Shown in pieces: positions 24,701 to 37,323 of a DNA stretch of 64,000 nt. The notes under the pieces were generated by a model. That model was not told the DNA's origin, did not search any database, and worked only from the letters and a program-made list of their open reading frames with translations. The stretch comes from Rostratula benghalensis. Lineage: Eukaryota; Chordata; Aves; Charadriiformes; Rostratulidae. The position numbers and the translations under genes are program-made. Each line of letters starts with the position of its first letter. The first letter of the stretch is position 1. The stretch covers positions 1,137,903 to 1,201,902 of the forward strand of contig VXAI01000139.1 of assembly GCA_013399305.1 (NCBI GenBank), given 5' to 3'.

Positions 24701-27700
24701 ATGGTGACATGGTAAAAGGTGGCAGTACTTGCTAAGCTCTTCACTGTATTAAATACATGACTCTAGAAACCACTGGCATTTTTTCCCCCAAGTATTTGTT
24801 TTAATGGGTTTTGTTATTGTTGGAACATATTTTTCCCAAGGTGTGTGTCATTTGGTTGGTATCAGAGGCCTATAATTCCACAATGTATTTTTTCTTAGAA
24901 AACACACCCTGCTTTATGAGCAGCGCTCTTCTGCTTCAGGGCTTCCTTCTAAATACCAACATTTCCTCCATCTGGTTCCTCAAGAGCCTGAGCTTGGTAG
25001 CTAGCCCAAGAGCCACAGAACTGTGTGGTGGGGCAGCATCTCCTATGTGGATATCCTCCATACCAGGAAAGAAACCATCTAAAGGGTCCCTTGCACCAAC
25101 TGTGGCAATACTGTGAGTTAATCTGGCAGCAAACGATGTGTGTGGACTGAACCTCAGTGTAGGCCTGTGGCTTTTAGGTTCAGAGAGTGGTGTGTTAGTG
25201 TCCTCTGAGATGCAGGAAAGAATGGCCTCCTGAGGTGAAGGATAGCCTGAATGCCAGAGCTGAGTCTGCTGTTCAAACATCTCAATTCCCTTTGGAAATT
25301 TCCCTTTGTGTGGAAAGGTCATACTTAGGGCCATCTTAGGTGATGTCAAGCTGAGGGTTGTTAGATGATAATTGGCTTTTCGTGGATGTTAATCTCAGCA
25401 TCACCAAATAGAATTTCTTGTCTCAGCAGCAGTGTGACTGTAGAAAAGCCCTTTCCCATTTGCTGTTCAAGCTTCTTTTTGTGGCCCCTTGGTTGTGCTA
25501 AATGCCAGACTGATCACCTCTCTTTGTGGCTGCGCTTAAATGCAGGGACCAGAAACCTTTAATGGAGCTGTAGAAAGGTTGGTCTTGTTTCTGCTTAAAA
25601 AATAAATAAGTCAATCACTGGTTGTGCTTTCAAGGTTGTGCCACCAAAGCTGCCCTTTTAGCCTTGCCAATTAGAAGCTTTAGAATAAAGCAGGTGTTCT
25701 GCACTGCAGTTTGATAGCAATCCCCAGTCTAGGAAGGTCAAGAGATACCTGGTTGCCCCCTTTTTTTCATTTTTGGTCAGCAGTTTGTCACTGCTGTTAC
25801 CTGGATATGTTTAATGGGAGCTGAAAAAGGGACAGGGTGGATTGAGACGGCTTGGAACATGTAGCAGCGGACCTGTAGGGAGTATATGTTACCTATATAT
25901 GTTATAGTATATGTTATTTATTTTTCTTTCAAAGGCCAGTCCTGTTGCCTGCAGGCAGCTCTTAGTGGGCAGCTGGTCTCCTCCCTGCTTGTTTTCTCTG
26001 CAGCCTGGCAGCCATGGGCTGAGTCCAGGTGGAGAGCTGCTGCTGTGCAGATACTGAGCACGTTGTGGCCTCTTGTGATCCCTTCTTCTCCTTCGGTAGC
26101 TGCTAGGAGATGTCCGTGGCCTACAATGACCCAATAAATAACGAGGCAAGGAGGAGCCAGGGCTGGATTCTGGGAGTGCCCTGCTTTCCACAGGCACATG
26201 GCCTCCTCTCTGCAGACGGGAAATTGTCTAAGTATTGAGAGATTTGGTTTGATTAGCTGAAATCTCCTTTTGGCAGAACATTTCCAGTCCCTAGAGCAAT
26301 GGAGATCAGACAGGTTTCCAAGGCAATGCACAGCCTTCAGTTAGAGCTTTACTGCTGCATCGTCCTTGGTCAATTGATGGAGTAGGGTATATTTAGGCCT
26401 TTGAAAAAAAAAAAGCTGCTGTCCAGCCTTTTGCTGTGGTGAGTCATTCTGCCTTGGGTCAAATTGGTGGAACTAAGAACAAGGTTCTGTGGATGAGAAA
26501 AATAAATACATGAGAGCATAAAGATCCCAATTAGATTTCTCTTTGAAGAGGTAAGAGCACTTCAGTTCTGAGTGGAGACAACTTATTCTTTGTTATCCCC
26601 CTGAATAAGAGAGAAGCAGCAGCTGAAATCCTCCTTTCTCCTTTATCTTACCCTTCCCCTCTCTCCCAAATGTAAAATACTTATTTTCATTTGTTGGAGG
26701 ACTCCGTGTTCACTGTTGAATTCTTGACCCATACCAGGGATCCTTCCAGTTTGAACTTCTGTCACTGCTTTGCTTGTTGCTCTCTGGTCCCTCCTCTGTT
26801 GCAGAAGCCTTGATAAATTCAGCTTATGTAAGTTTTTATTTCATTAAGTTATTCCTGTTTTTGCACCACCAGGGAGATGAAAAGCTCATCATGTCACCAC
26901 TGTGAATGCCACTGTGGCGGTGGTGTTCTGAAAGTCATTGTGTCTGTTGTTACCTGTTCATTGATCTGGACTCAAAAGTCAGGGAGTGTGTTAGGATATG
27001 GGCATATCTTCCTGTGACCGTTCCCTGGTTTTACTGAGATAATGGGGTTGTTCCAGCAGTGTGCAGAGCTTTTTTTGGAGATTTTGGAGGGGATGCTATG
27101 TTCTCATATACACTGTCAAGGAGGGAAATGCCATTGTGCTGAGTGCAAGGCCTTGACTTGCTAAGTTAGTAAAGGTTTCTTTAAAGTAATTCTGGAAATG
27201 ATACAAAAGAGATGCTACAATGCTAACAAGACTATAGCTGGTGAGTGGAAGGTGGTATATGGGAGACACCATCAGAGTGCCTTTTTTATTTACCTACTGT
27301 TGAGATAAATGTGGGAATGTGGGTTGTGTTCAGCAGTCGATGCCTTGCTAGTTCAGGAAGAAACCATTGCACAAGAAAGAATTACAAATCAGTCACTGCA
27401 TGGTTTAACATGAAGAGACAAGCTGACATTTTCTGAGCATGGAGGTGCTTCTGTGTGTAGCTCAGCTGCTGTCATGTAACATGGGGAGAAGAGAAGGAAT
27501 GAAAAAATGATCCTAGACAGTGAGAGACAAATACTGACCTCTGTCATAAAACCAAGGCATGACCTTCGTAACCAAGTAATTTGTATGTGAGAGGGGAAAA
27601 ATGAAAAAAGGGTGGAGGAGCCTTTCAAAGTCTTCATTGGTATCCTTACTTACTTACCCTTTTTGAGAGAATGGCAGTTGATAGATATGTCACTGTGATG

Positions 27701-30700
27701 ATAAATGGTTATCTTCTTTCCCTGTCTCAAAATACTGCATTAGTGATACCATGGCAACAAAGAAGTTGTCTTTAAGGAAAAAGGAGAAAAAAGAAACCAC
27801 ATGACTTCAGTGTTCAAGAAATGTGGCAGACTGACAGCCCTAGTCATCCTTTTCCACCAGTGAGGTAGTGGTGGTGTCAGCTATGGCAAAATGTATCGAT
27901 TATGAACTCTGTGTTGTACAGTGACAGCAAACAACCCTGGGACATGATCAAAGACAAATCTAGTACAGTAAGAGTAGGCTGAGAATCTTCTGAGAAAATA
28001 TGCTCTTGTCAGACAATTTAATTCTGTTTAAATTATACCTTTTTTTTTTTCTAACAAAGACACCATCTTGAAAAACTTTCCTAGACCTAAGCTGTATACT
28101 TATTCAGGATGGAATTCTTCTCTGAGCAGAGTGTGGTGATGGTGAGAGAAACCAGATATCCATTTCCACTGTGGTAGATTTTTCTGGACATGAGACAGTC
28201 AAAGGATATGTGGAAGGGGCAAGTTCAGGTCTTTGTCCTACTTGGTTCAGACTTGCATTTGAATGCAGGTCTCATCTCTAACATGAGAGCCCTAAGCAGC
28301 AGGAGATTGGCCTTTAGGGACTAGCTTCTTTCTCTTATTTGATCTAATACAGATTATATATCACTACAGCCTTTTTCTTGCTTTCCTAAGCTTAGGTGAA
28401 CGCTTTGACCAAGCTAGGCCCTCACTGCTTTGTGTAATGACTGTTTTTACAATGCTAACTAGTTCCAGCATGCAAAACTGAGAATTTGAACATAGCTTGG
28501 AGATGAGGGTGAATATTGAGATAGAGAAGAAATGACAGAGCAAAGGCTTGAGTGTAATGGTTTCTCATAGACTTCTTATGAAAGGGACCAGCTTTGAGTT
28601 CATGAATGGCAATTCCAATGCTGTGCTGCTCAAATTCTCAGTCTCCCTGGCCCTGTTAACTTCAATAAATTTTAAATACCGGTCTTAATTGGAGCCTTTT
28701 CTAATATTATTAGTAAGATTGACAATTACTGTGAATCATCCTTTGGAGGCGTAAGTTGTTACTTGAGTCACGTCCATTAGACAGGGTGAATGCTCCCCTG
28801 TCTGTTAGGACACACTTCTCTTTCTTTGTTTTGCCTGTATTTGTGGGTTTAACAGAGAATTTGTCTTGAGCCTTCCATTTCTTAGCTGAGCGCTCTTTCT
28901 TGATGCTACCACCTCCATGTCCCCTGTTGCAGCTGATGTGCCTTCCTTTGAACTCAGTGTTGCCAGGAGGTGTTGGCTACCTCTACTGTATTGTGTCACT
29001 AAGAAGAATTTGGCTTTGGGGGAAGAAATGGCGGTCCTGGGGCTTTCAGGTGACCTGAAATGACTCAGGAGATGCTTGAAGGCCCGTGGCTGTTACCATG
29101 GTGTCATCTCTAGGCAGGTGCTAGAGATGTTCTATTTGGGAGCCTGAACCTTGGGGTGAAAAGTGAAGTGCCTATGTAGATGGACGGGACTTTTCTTGAT
29201 TGTTCTTTTGGGTCTGATTTTCATCATTCTGAGTTGTGTCTGTGCCATGGCTCCCCTTCTGTGGAGCAGATATGTTAGCGTTTCCCGCTTTCACAGGGTT
29301 GCTTGGGGGGGTGAACATATTGAAGGCTGCAAGGTGTTTGGGTACCGTGGTTATGTGAGCTGTAGAAGAAAGGCAGATGAAGTTGCTGTACTGTCTCTGA
29401 GACCTTTGAAATTGCATGCCCATGTCTTAGGCCATAAGGACAGTTTACATCTTTCAAGGTGACCTGCAAATACATCACTGGCAGCTATGAATGGGCCCAT
29501 TCTTCCTGCCTTTGATCAGTCAAATTTTGCAGTCGAAGTTCATAAAAGTATAGACAGGTTAAAAGTGCCTTTCGGTACTTCATTTTCCTTATATAAAAGG
29601 ACTGGAGAACTTTCTCATTCTTGCTATCTGTAAATCAGCACGTAAAAATAAAGTGTGTGAAACTCGGTGAAGGGCAAGTCCTCTTGCCTTGGGTGGGAAT
29701 TTCACCCTTCTGCTACAGCGCTGAACGGGGTCTGATTGCGTTTCTGATAATGTATTTGTGGATCACTTTGAGGAGAAGAGGAGGAGTTATACAACTGTTC
29801 CATCACAGTGCTGTTAGGCAGGGTCGGGCTTTATCTCCTTTGAAATAAATATCAGGAGAGAGCTGCAATCCTGTGAAAACACACATTTATTTCTGAAGTG
29901 TTTGTGTATTGTGTGTGTGGTGCACATGAATAGAATTGCCACCTGTCTGAGGCTGATAATGATGATCTGGGGAGCAGTGGTCATGAGCTCATTATTCTAG
30001 CAGTCTGCTGTATGAAGAATTAGTGCCTACAGCTTCCCTTGGTCTGAATTTATGAAATGCTGCATGCATTTACCTTTTGTGACACTTTCTGAGCTTACAT
30101 AGATATGGTTAGAAGCTTTGCTATAATGGAAACAGTGTTAGCAGTGGCTCATGAAAACGTTTTACATTTTTGCTTCTTGCTCTTTCAGAAAGATCTCATT
30201 AGGTACCCTGCTCCTTTAGGAATTCACATATGGCACTATTTTTCTTTGTAACCTTGGCCTCAGCTAGTGAGTGGGCAAAGTGACAAGATCCTGATACCCA
30301 CATGCTTTGGGCACTGAGTAGAGGAAGTGACTGAGAAACCTTCTTGGTGTTTCCATTGCACCCAGCAGGGAACTTGTTCTGGCACTGGGGCTGCTGTCTT
30401 CCTTTCACCCTGCATAACTTTCCTTCAGTCGCTGCTGAGCCTTGCTAAGCACGAGGCTTGTTACAGATGGGCTCCTGTGCTTTGCTGCACTGTGACACTG
30501 CTGCTAGGCATGAGGATATGTAGGTATGCAAGTAGGTGGAAACTTTCTAATACATCATAATAGTAATAATAATAATGTGCACTTCTACTGTCTTGCAGCT
30601 TTCCCTAGAACTTCTGCCCACGCATCAGCCTACTTGGTTCACAATGCAGTGTGCACGCTAGACAATTAGTGGTTGATAATGAAAAATGTCATGGGAACCA

Positions 30701-33700
30701 GCAGGAAAATCATAGCTTACTCCAAATAGATAATGAAATGTAATTAGCACAGACAGTAAAACAGACAATTTATGGGGTTTTCCATAATTAAAAAGTACCA
30801 GTAAACATTCCTTTTGCAGGAAGCTTGGTATCAAGTGGAATAAAAGAACTATCGCTTGGAATAGGATTTAATGTAAATTTTAACCCTTGCAAAGCTGAAT
30901 GGATCAAGTTTTTTTCTTAATTGCAGACCCTCCAATTTAATCTATTGTGGTACTTCCTCCATTCATTGTCCTGGTCCTGATCTGTCTGGATGGGCCAAGT
31001 CTGCTGGCAGAATTGCTGTGAAACCTGCTACAAGCTAAATACCCAGCTGAATTCAGTGCTTGTAATGGTGTGGGCAGTACATCCCTTCTCTCTTACCTGG
31101 CTCTCCCCTGAACTAATTTTGTAGTGTGGAGGTAGCTTTGAGGGAGAGGCTGGAGCAGGAACAGCATTGTAATATCTTGTTCACCCTGTGTCCTCTGTCA
31201 GATGTCTTCTGTTATCTCACTTCCATCTCTGACCTCCTCTTTTGCAGCTTGGGGCCCTTCACACTCCACCTCTTGTTTGTTCTTAAGCAGTGTACACAGA
31301 GGAGTATGTGCAGTGATGCTAATTTAAGTGATGCTAAGTTAAACTAAGGCACCATTTCTTGGTTTGCAGTGTCACCTGGGGTGACAGAACGGGTGGACCC
31401 AGTGTGGCATTGTACAAAGGCATCTACAGCGTTAATTTCTTAGCTTAAAAAAGGATAAGCAAATGGGAGAGAGCCCTGGCTGAATGGACTGTTAATGTCC
31501 CAAAGCACATAGTGGCCAGGTTCTTCCCTGGACTTGGGTGCCCACTGTTTGAACCAAGAGCTGAATGTCTCACTAGGTGTCTTCTTGCCCCTAGAAGTGA
31601 CAGTTTGTCAGCTGTTGCTGTAAGGCTGGACGTAAGTGTGAGAAACTCTGACACACTCTAGCAATGCTGTAAAAGATACACGTGCATTTCTGCTGCTCTT
31701 CCTCCTCTACACTTTCCCAGGCTCTGACATCTCACCACAAGCCAGAACAGAGCTCTACTCCAAATCAGTTCTACAGTAATTTCCCTGGCATAGTCTTAGC
31801 GTAGCAGAGAAAAGCCCTTCAGCTGAGGGTTGAGAAGAGAGCTGGGGCACGTGGCCAGGACTGTACACAGGTACAGCATGTTTTCATCTTGATGATGGAG
31901 GAGCAGAGAGCTAGCATGCCTCTCATTGCAGAGGAATAAGAGCTTTCAGCTGGAGCCAGGTGCACAGACTGTAAGGTATCTACCCACATATGTGAGACAG
32001 TGCTCAGGTGCAAAATCACAGCCCTCCCTCAGAGATGCTGTGGCACAAACCTCTAGTATCTGGCACTGATAATGTGCAGGAGAGGAGAGGAAACTTCTGC
32101 TTAAAACCATGGGACTGGATGCACAAGCTCCTTTGCTTTGTGCTGCAGAAGTTCCAGCCACCTCCTTGCAGTTGGGCAGACCCTCTTTAGGAGACAGACT
32201 CTGGTTTTCTGTGGGAGCTGTCTGTGCAGGAGCTGTCAGTTCCTGCCAGACTTTTGGTGGTCTTTCTGTCTACTCTTTTCTGAGTAGACGGGTAATACCG
32301 CTGTCGTGTCAGTCTGAGATCCTTTAGAGTGAGTGGAGAGCAGCTGACAATTTGTCTCCAAACTTTATTTCAGGATGCCTGGTCTAGTCAAGGCTCTGCT
32401 TTTTCCTCTGGGATTTTGCAAGTTACCATGCAGGTCTGTTGGAGGAAGGGGCACTTTGAAGATTTCTGCAGCTGGGGTTTAGCATATCCGAGCACGTGTT
32501 AGACAATTTGTGTTTAAAAATACTGGTGGCTTGCTTGTGCACTGTCCGAGAAGAGGAAACCCTGGCATTTCTTCGGAGCTCAGATTTTATAAAAGGGCTT
32601 AATAAATAGTAACAGCCAGCCTTGCTCCTCTACATCACACCCTTTGCAATGAAATGACTCACACAGAGCCCTCAAAACACAATTGCCAGTTTGTTATATA
32701 TCTGTTCCAGCTTCAAACACACACATACATGAGCGTGTGCACATACAGACACTTGTGTGCTGAGATGTGGTGATCCCAAGTGTTTTATCTGTAAGGTGGA
32801 GCATAATCCTTTTTCCTGCATGTGCTGTGCAGGAAAAAGAGGAGTGGGGGATGGGAACCCAGACAGGCTGTCATAACTGGGGTTATGGCTACTTTGATTT
32901 ATGCTCAGCTCCTTTCATTTGTATTTGGCTCCAGCAGCCACTTAATGGTGACTTCACCATCTGAAAATAGCCCAAGTAGATGTATCACTCAGCCCCTCTC
33001 ACATCCCACGCCCTGCTGCCTGGGTTGAGGTGTGAGGGGAAGATAAGACTGGTACATGGCTGCCAAATGATCCAGGGAAGCTACAGCACCAATTTCAGTG
33101 CTGGCAGGGAGACCCACTATTGTCGTGGACCCTGCTTAGTGTTGGTGTGGCACAAGGGGAGCACAGAAGTAGTCACTGGACAAGTGACTGTGCCTCTGCA
33201 GAAGAGAGCAACAGAAACATATACTTGATCTTATTGTCAATTAAACTGCTGTAATTCACTGCATGTTTCTGTTCCTTGCTCAGACTGGAGTGAGCAAGGT
33301 CACAGCTGCCTCTGGAGTTTGTGTAAAACCCAGATTTCTCTGAGTTCAGCCTCAAGCACTTGTCTCTTGCATGTAGGCTGCTGCTATGCATTTGTGATTT
33401 TTGTTTCCAATTGAGGCATGTTAGCTTGAATTAATTTAAGATTTTTTAGTTCTCTAGGTCGTAGTCCTACTGTGCATTGTCAAGGCTGTAACTGGAGTCA
33501 GTGCAGCTCTTCTAGCCTAAGTCTTTGGCTGAGACAAGTCTTGTAAACTCCCAGTGGGATGTTTCACAGGCAGGGCTGGCTCTGTTGGCATGCTTTCCTC
33601 CTGGTCACCTCACCTTTGCAGCTTTGCAATCACAGCATCTCTGGTGTGCCAGTGATGCTGCTGATGTTTCATTTTTATGGGGTCTTTGACTTGAATTGAA

Positions 33701-34483
33701 TAACTGAACTTCACCCCTTCCTGGTGAAGTAAATACCAGAATAACAAGCCTTTTCTTTTTTTAATGTTTTCAGGCAGCACTTACATTATTTGATGTGTGT
33801 GCCTTTGCCATCCACATCGAATGATGTATGAAGCATTTGTCCCTTTTTTTGGCATTTTGATATGTGAGAGGTGAAATGGCTTTAAAAGCTTTTTGCTGGC
33901 GCCTGCGGTTGCAGGTCTGTGGTTGCAGACCAAGTGGTACAGGCAGAATGTGATAAACTGAAATAAGACTGTTTCCCTACAGTTTGACATAAGAATGTTA
34001 ATAGGACTACATCGTCAGCTGCTGCAAAACCACTGTGCTCGTTATGTGTGGCCAGACCTGACACCAAGGGAGCTAAACTGAATTACCTGAACTGGAGGCT
34101 GGTAATTTTCTAGTGCAGTAAGATACTTCTTACTTAAGGGTGAACTAACAGTTGAATGAAGATCATAGGCTGTACGTTATCCTGGTTCTTAGTGAATGTA
34201 GTGAAGTTAGTGAGTACCATTATGGTGTAATACGATGGTTTTAAGAAACTCCACAAATTGTAAAGGAGGTGTTGGGCCTTTTGCCCTCCAAGCTAAGCCT
34301 TCCTGCAGCCTCTCCTGAGAATTTACTGCAAGCTGTGCAGAAATTGTTTATAACCTTTTCTTGGCTGGATCCTTGTTGAAGTATAGATTGTGAGTGTCTC
34401 TCCTGTAGCTGGTGGAATTTTGCATTGGTACAAAAGTTTAATAAAATCGGTTAGACTCTTTCCTGTGTCAGTTTTTTATCAGA
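21719..34483. other. Long gene-free stretch
   Basis: Almost 13 kb without a supportable gene, RNA gene or recognisable retroposon. Small features only: a T-run at about 22340-22351, an AT-rich alternating patch at about 25880-25918, a short TAA repeat near 30558-30575, and an AT-rich block at about 30650-30900 with homeodomain-like TAATTA-type cores. It would fit a large intron or intergenic space. Confidence 0.55.
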
Positions 34484-34560
34484 GTTAGGTTAATGGTTGG
34501 ACTAGATGATCTAAAAGGTCCCTTCCAACCTAGACAATTCTGTGTTTCTGTGATTCTATG
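34484..34560 (+). repeat. CR1 LINE, short 3' end
   Basis: Only the last 77 or so bases of a sense-strand CR1 are present: 'aatggttggactagatgatc', then 'ggtcccttccaacctagaca', then the 'ctgtgattctatg' tail. An extremely 5'-truncated insertion, of the same kind as the copy at 10.6-11.1 kb. Confidence 0.92.
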
Positions 34561-37070
34561 TGACGGAAATTAAGACCTTAATTCGAAACAGGTTTAGTGT
34601 GTAATATACCGTGGTTGATGTCCTCGGTAGACTTGGCCTAACACAGGTATTGTAGGCATTTAATGCAAGTCCAAGTTGTACTGAATTTCATTGTCATTTC
34701 TTCTGGGGAGAGAATGGGGAAGGAGAGCCATGGATGTAGATGTGGTTAAAACACATCTTTTTTTCTGGGCAGTTTTTCCCACTTACTCTGATATTTTCTT
34801 TCTGACTTTCTGTTCCTAGTTACTACTGAGGCCTTTGGGTTTTTGTCTGCATTTGTCTGTATGGAGTCTTCAGTCCTGCAGTCCTCTTCCACTTCAACCA
34901 GAGGTTCTGCTTTGAAAAGAGAGGTGGGCTCTTGTGCCTGGAACAACATGGGGGAAGAAAACACTACAAAGAAAAGTCCAGAGTTCATGAGGGCCTTGGT
35001 AAGTATCCCAGTATTATACCACCTTTGATGTATTGAATCTTCTGAGGCTGTGATTGCTAGGAGGATGGAGTTAGACTCATTTGCTATCTCTCGGGTTATC
35101 TGTGGGGGAAAGCAGCAGAGTTTGGGGTAGACTGTCTTAACTTCCACAACTTGATCAAATGGATATGCAATTGTTACCGTGCTCCTATTATCTTCACTGT
35201 CTGGAGTAATCTGTTGGAAAATGAAGGGCAACACTGGGGAAAAAGCACACTCCCTACTGTCTGTCTGTCGTGGGGTTGTTTTGTTAAGCTAATGAAGAGC
35301 AAAATGTGAGGAATTCTGAGGAATGACACTGCCTCTCTGATCATGAAGGATGCGCCTGTCCTGGTTTCCTTGCAGCAGCTATTACGCGTTTTTTCTTGTC
35401 TCAAAACATTGTGTTTTGAGTAAACCCCTGAGTCCTGGAGTCAAAACAACCAGGAATTTTACTGTATTAAAAAATAACATTTTAATGTTTCTTAGCCATC
35501 AAAAATGCATCCATTCTGGTAATGGTAGTAACCGAGAATTTGGTAATTTCATTATACATTTGCATGTCATAAGTTCATAATACTTGGAATTATCAGCCAA
35601 GAAGAGACCTCAGAAGGCTCCCAATTCAAAGCTCTGTTTCTCAATGTTTCAGTCTTAAAGCCTAAAGTCTGAAATTGTAGAAGGGCACAAATGCAAAGCC
35701 CCTGGAGGTTTTTTGTTTGGGCATTTTGCCTTGTGCACTGAGTTCAGCTTTGCTGTTACAAAGGGCATGATCTGGTCGTGCCTTAAGAGTCCAGGATTTA
35801 TGGACAGTCAAAGGCTTGGATGCATATATGACAGGAAGCCAGTGGGACTGGCTGCTTCTTGCTAAATGCATTAATCCAAGCAACAGGCACCAAAAAATTG
35901 AAAGTACAAATGGTACTTGAAGCTGTTCCCACCCACTCCCCTCTCCATTGAAAGTCCTAACTTTAATGTTTCTAAACAAAGACTATGTGGTCTTTTTCAT
36001 AAGTTTCCTTTATCAAAATTATTTTGAGGTCTGTCTTTCCTTCTCTTCACCTCCCATCAAGCAGCGTAAAAATGCGGCTTTTATTTCAGTATTTAAGATG
36101 GCACATCTCCCAAGAGTGTGTGGGTGTTGACATTCTATGGAGCTGTCACAGGCCATCATGTAAACATGTATTTACAATGCTTTTTAAAATGTGAATTATT
36201 AATAAACAGGGTGTCTTGCTTTTTTTTTGTGTGTTTTGTTCTTTCCAAATTTTGAAGGACAAAAACTTGCTTCTTGGCTGACACTCTCAACGGCAATTTT
36301 GCATTTCAGTCTAAATCTTACGTGTCTGAGCAATAAAGCTTTGAAAACATGAGTTTATAATGGAAACAGTTATTCAACTTTAACTACAGCTGTGCCACAT
36401 AAGCAAAATACCACACACATTAATGAGGTGCTAAATCTGATACGGCAGAGGAATGTGTTGTAATCATTAATTACAATGGAACCTTAAAGTTGGAGCCTGC
36501 TTTTTCCATTCAAATGAAATCAGCTTGGCGAGTTGCAGCTAAGAGCTATTTAAAAATATCGTCTCTATATTTAGTTTAAATTTCAGTGTAGTGTTTTGAT
36601 AGTTGTAAGGCCAAGATGGAGTATGCATGCACTAAAATGCTAATGCTTTTAAAGGGCAGCAGCAGGCGAGAGTAGGGCTAACATAGCATGCCATATGGTG
36701 AATGTAGAAACCTGGAGCCTGAGCTTCGACTGGGAAGCCTGGAAAGGCTGCAGTTGCCTGGGGAGGGAGCTCTCCCGAGAAGAGTGTTGACAAGGAAGGG
36801 TTTGTTTCAAATTCAGAATCTGACTTTGCTGGGTAGAAAGGAGCAGGTTAGGAGCGTTTGTAACCTGTAACTTACTGATTGACATTCACTTTTCCTCATT
36901 TCATCTTCTGATGAGCTGTGTTTGTTACAAGGAGATCCTGATGCTAAAGACTCAGCTGTTCTTTGGCATGGAACCCACTAAGGATTGTCCTCATTTCCAA
37001 GCTCTCAAGCTGGGGAAATATTTTTGCTTTTCCACATCTGGAATTAAGATTTGTTAGAACATATCTGTCT
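34561..37070. other. Gene-free stretch with candidate regulatory block
   Basis: No accepted gene. The - strand candidate exon at 35023-35210 is listed separately. An octamer motif (ATTTGCAT) lies at 35558-35565. The segment from about 36160 to 36640 is AT-rich with sites such as 'aatcattaattacaatgg' and 'attcaaatgaaatcagc', and looks like a vertebrate conserved noncoding element. Confidence 0.5.
35023..35210 (-). other. Candidate antisense exon, unassigned
   Basis: On the - strand the sequence 'ccttcattttccaacag' looks like a splice acceptor just before 35210. The frame that follows is open for 62 codons and reads ITPDSEDNRSTVTIAYPF, later ITREIANESNSILLAITA. A weak donor (CAAAG followed by GTGGTA) would end it at 35023. 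A second strong acceptor-like site lies inside it ('gctgctttcccccacag'). The stretch looks protein-like, but I recognise no family, and open frames of this length occur by chance. Confidence 0.18.
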
Positions 37071-37323
37071 GACAGGACGAGGGACAACGGAAACAAGCAG
37101 GAACAGGAAATTCTATCTGAACATGCAGAAAATCTTTACTTTGAGGGTGCCAGAGAACTGGAACAGGCTGCCCAGAGAGGCTGTGAAGTCTCCTCTGGAG
37201 ATACTCCAAACCTGCCTGTATGTGTTCCTGTCCAGCATGTTATGGGTGACCCTGCTTTGGCAGGGGGGTTGGACTAGACAATGTATTAAGTTCCCTTCCA
37301 ACTCCTACTGTTCTGTGATTCTG
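37071..37323 (+). repeat. CR1 LINE, 3' portion
   Basis: A sense-strand CR1 of about 250 bases: 'gacaggacgagggacaacgg', then 'gaactggaacaggctgccca', then 'ggcaggggggttggactaga', with the 'ctgttctgtgattctgt' tail. The 'gatgatct' block is mutated to 'caatgtatt'. No coding capacity remains. Confidence 0.93.

Noticed and set aside
34843..35028. + strand frame ending near a good donor (CTTG followed by GTAAGT at 34999)
   Set aside because: No acceptor or conserved domain; the donor-like site alone is weak evidence.
34746..35234. 162-codon antisense frame as one gene
   Set aside because: The full frame crosses acceptor-like sites and changes character; at most the part at 35023-35210 might be an exon.
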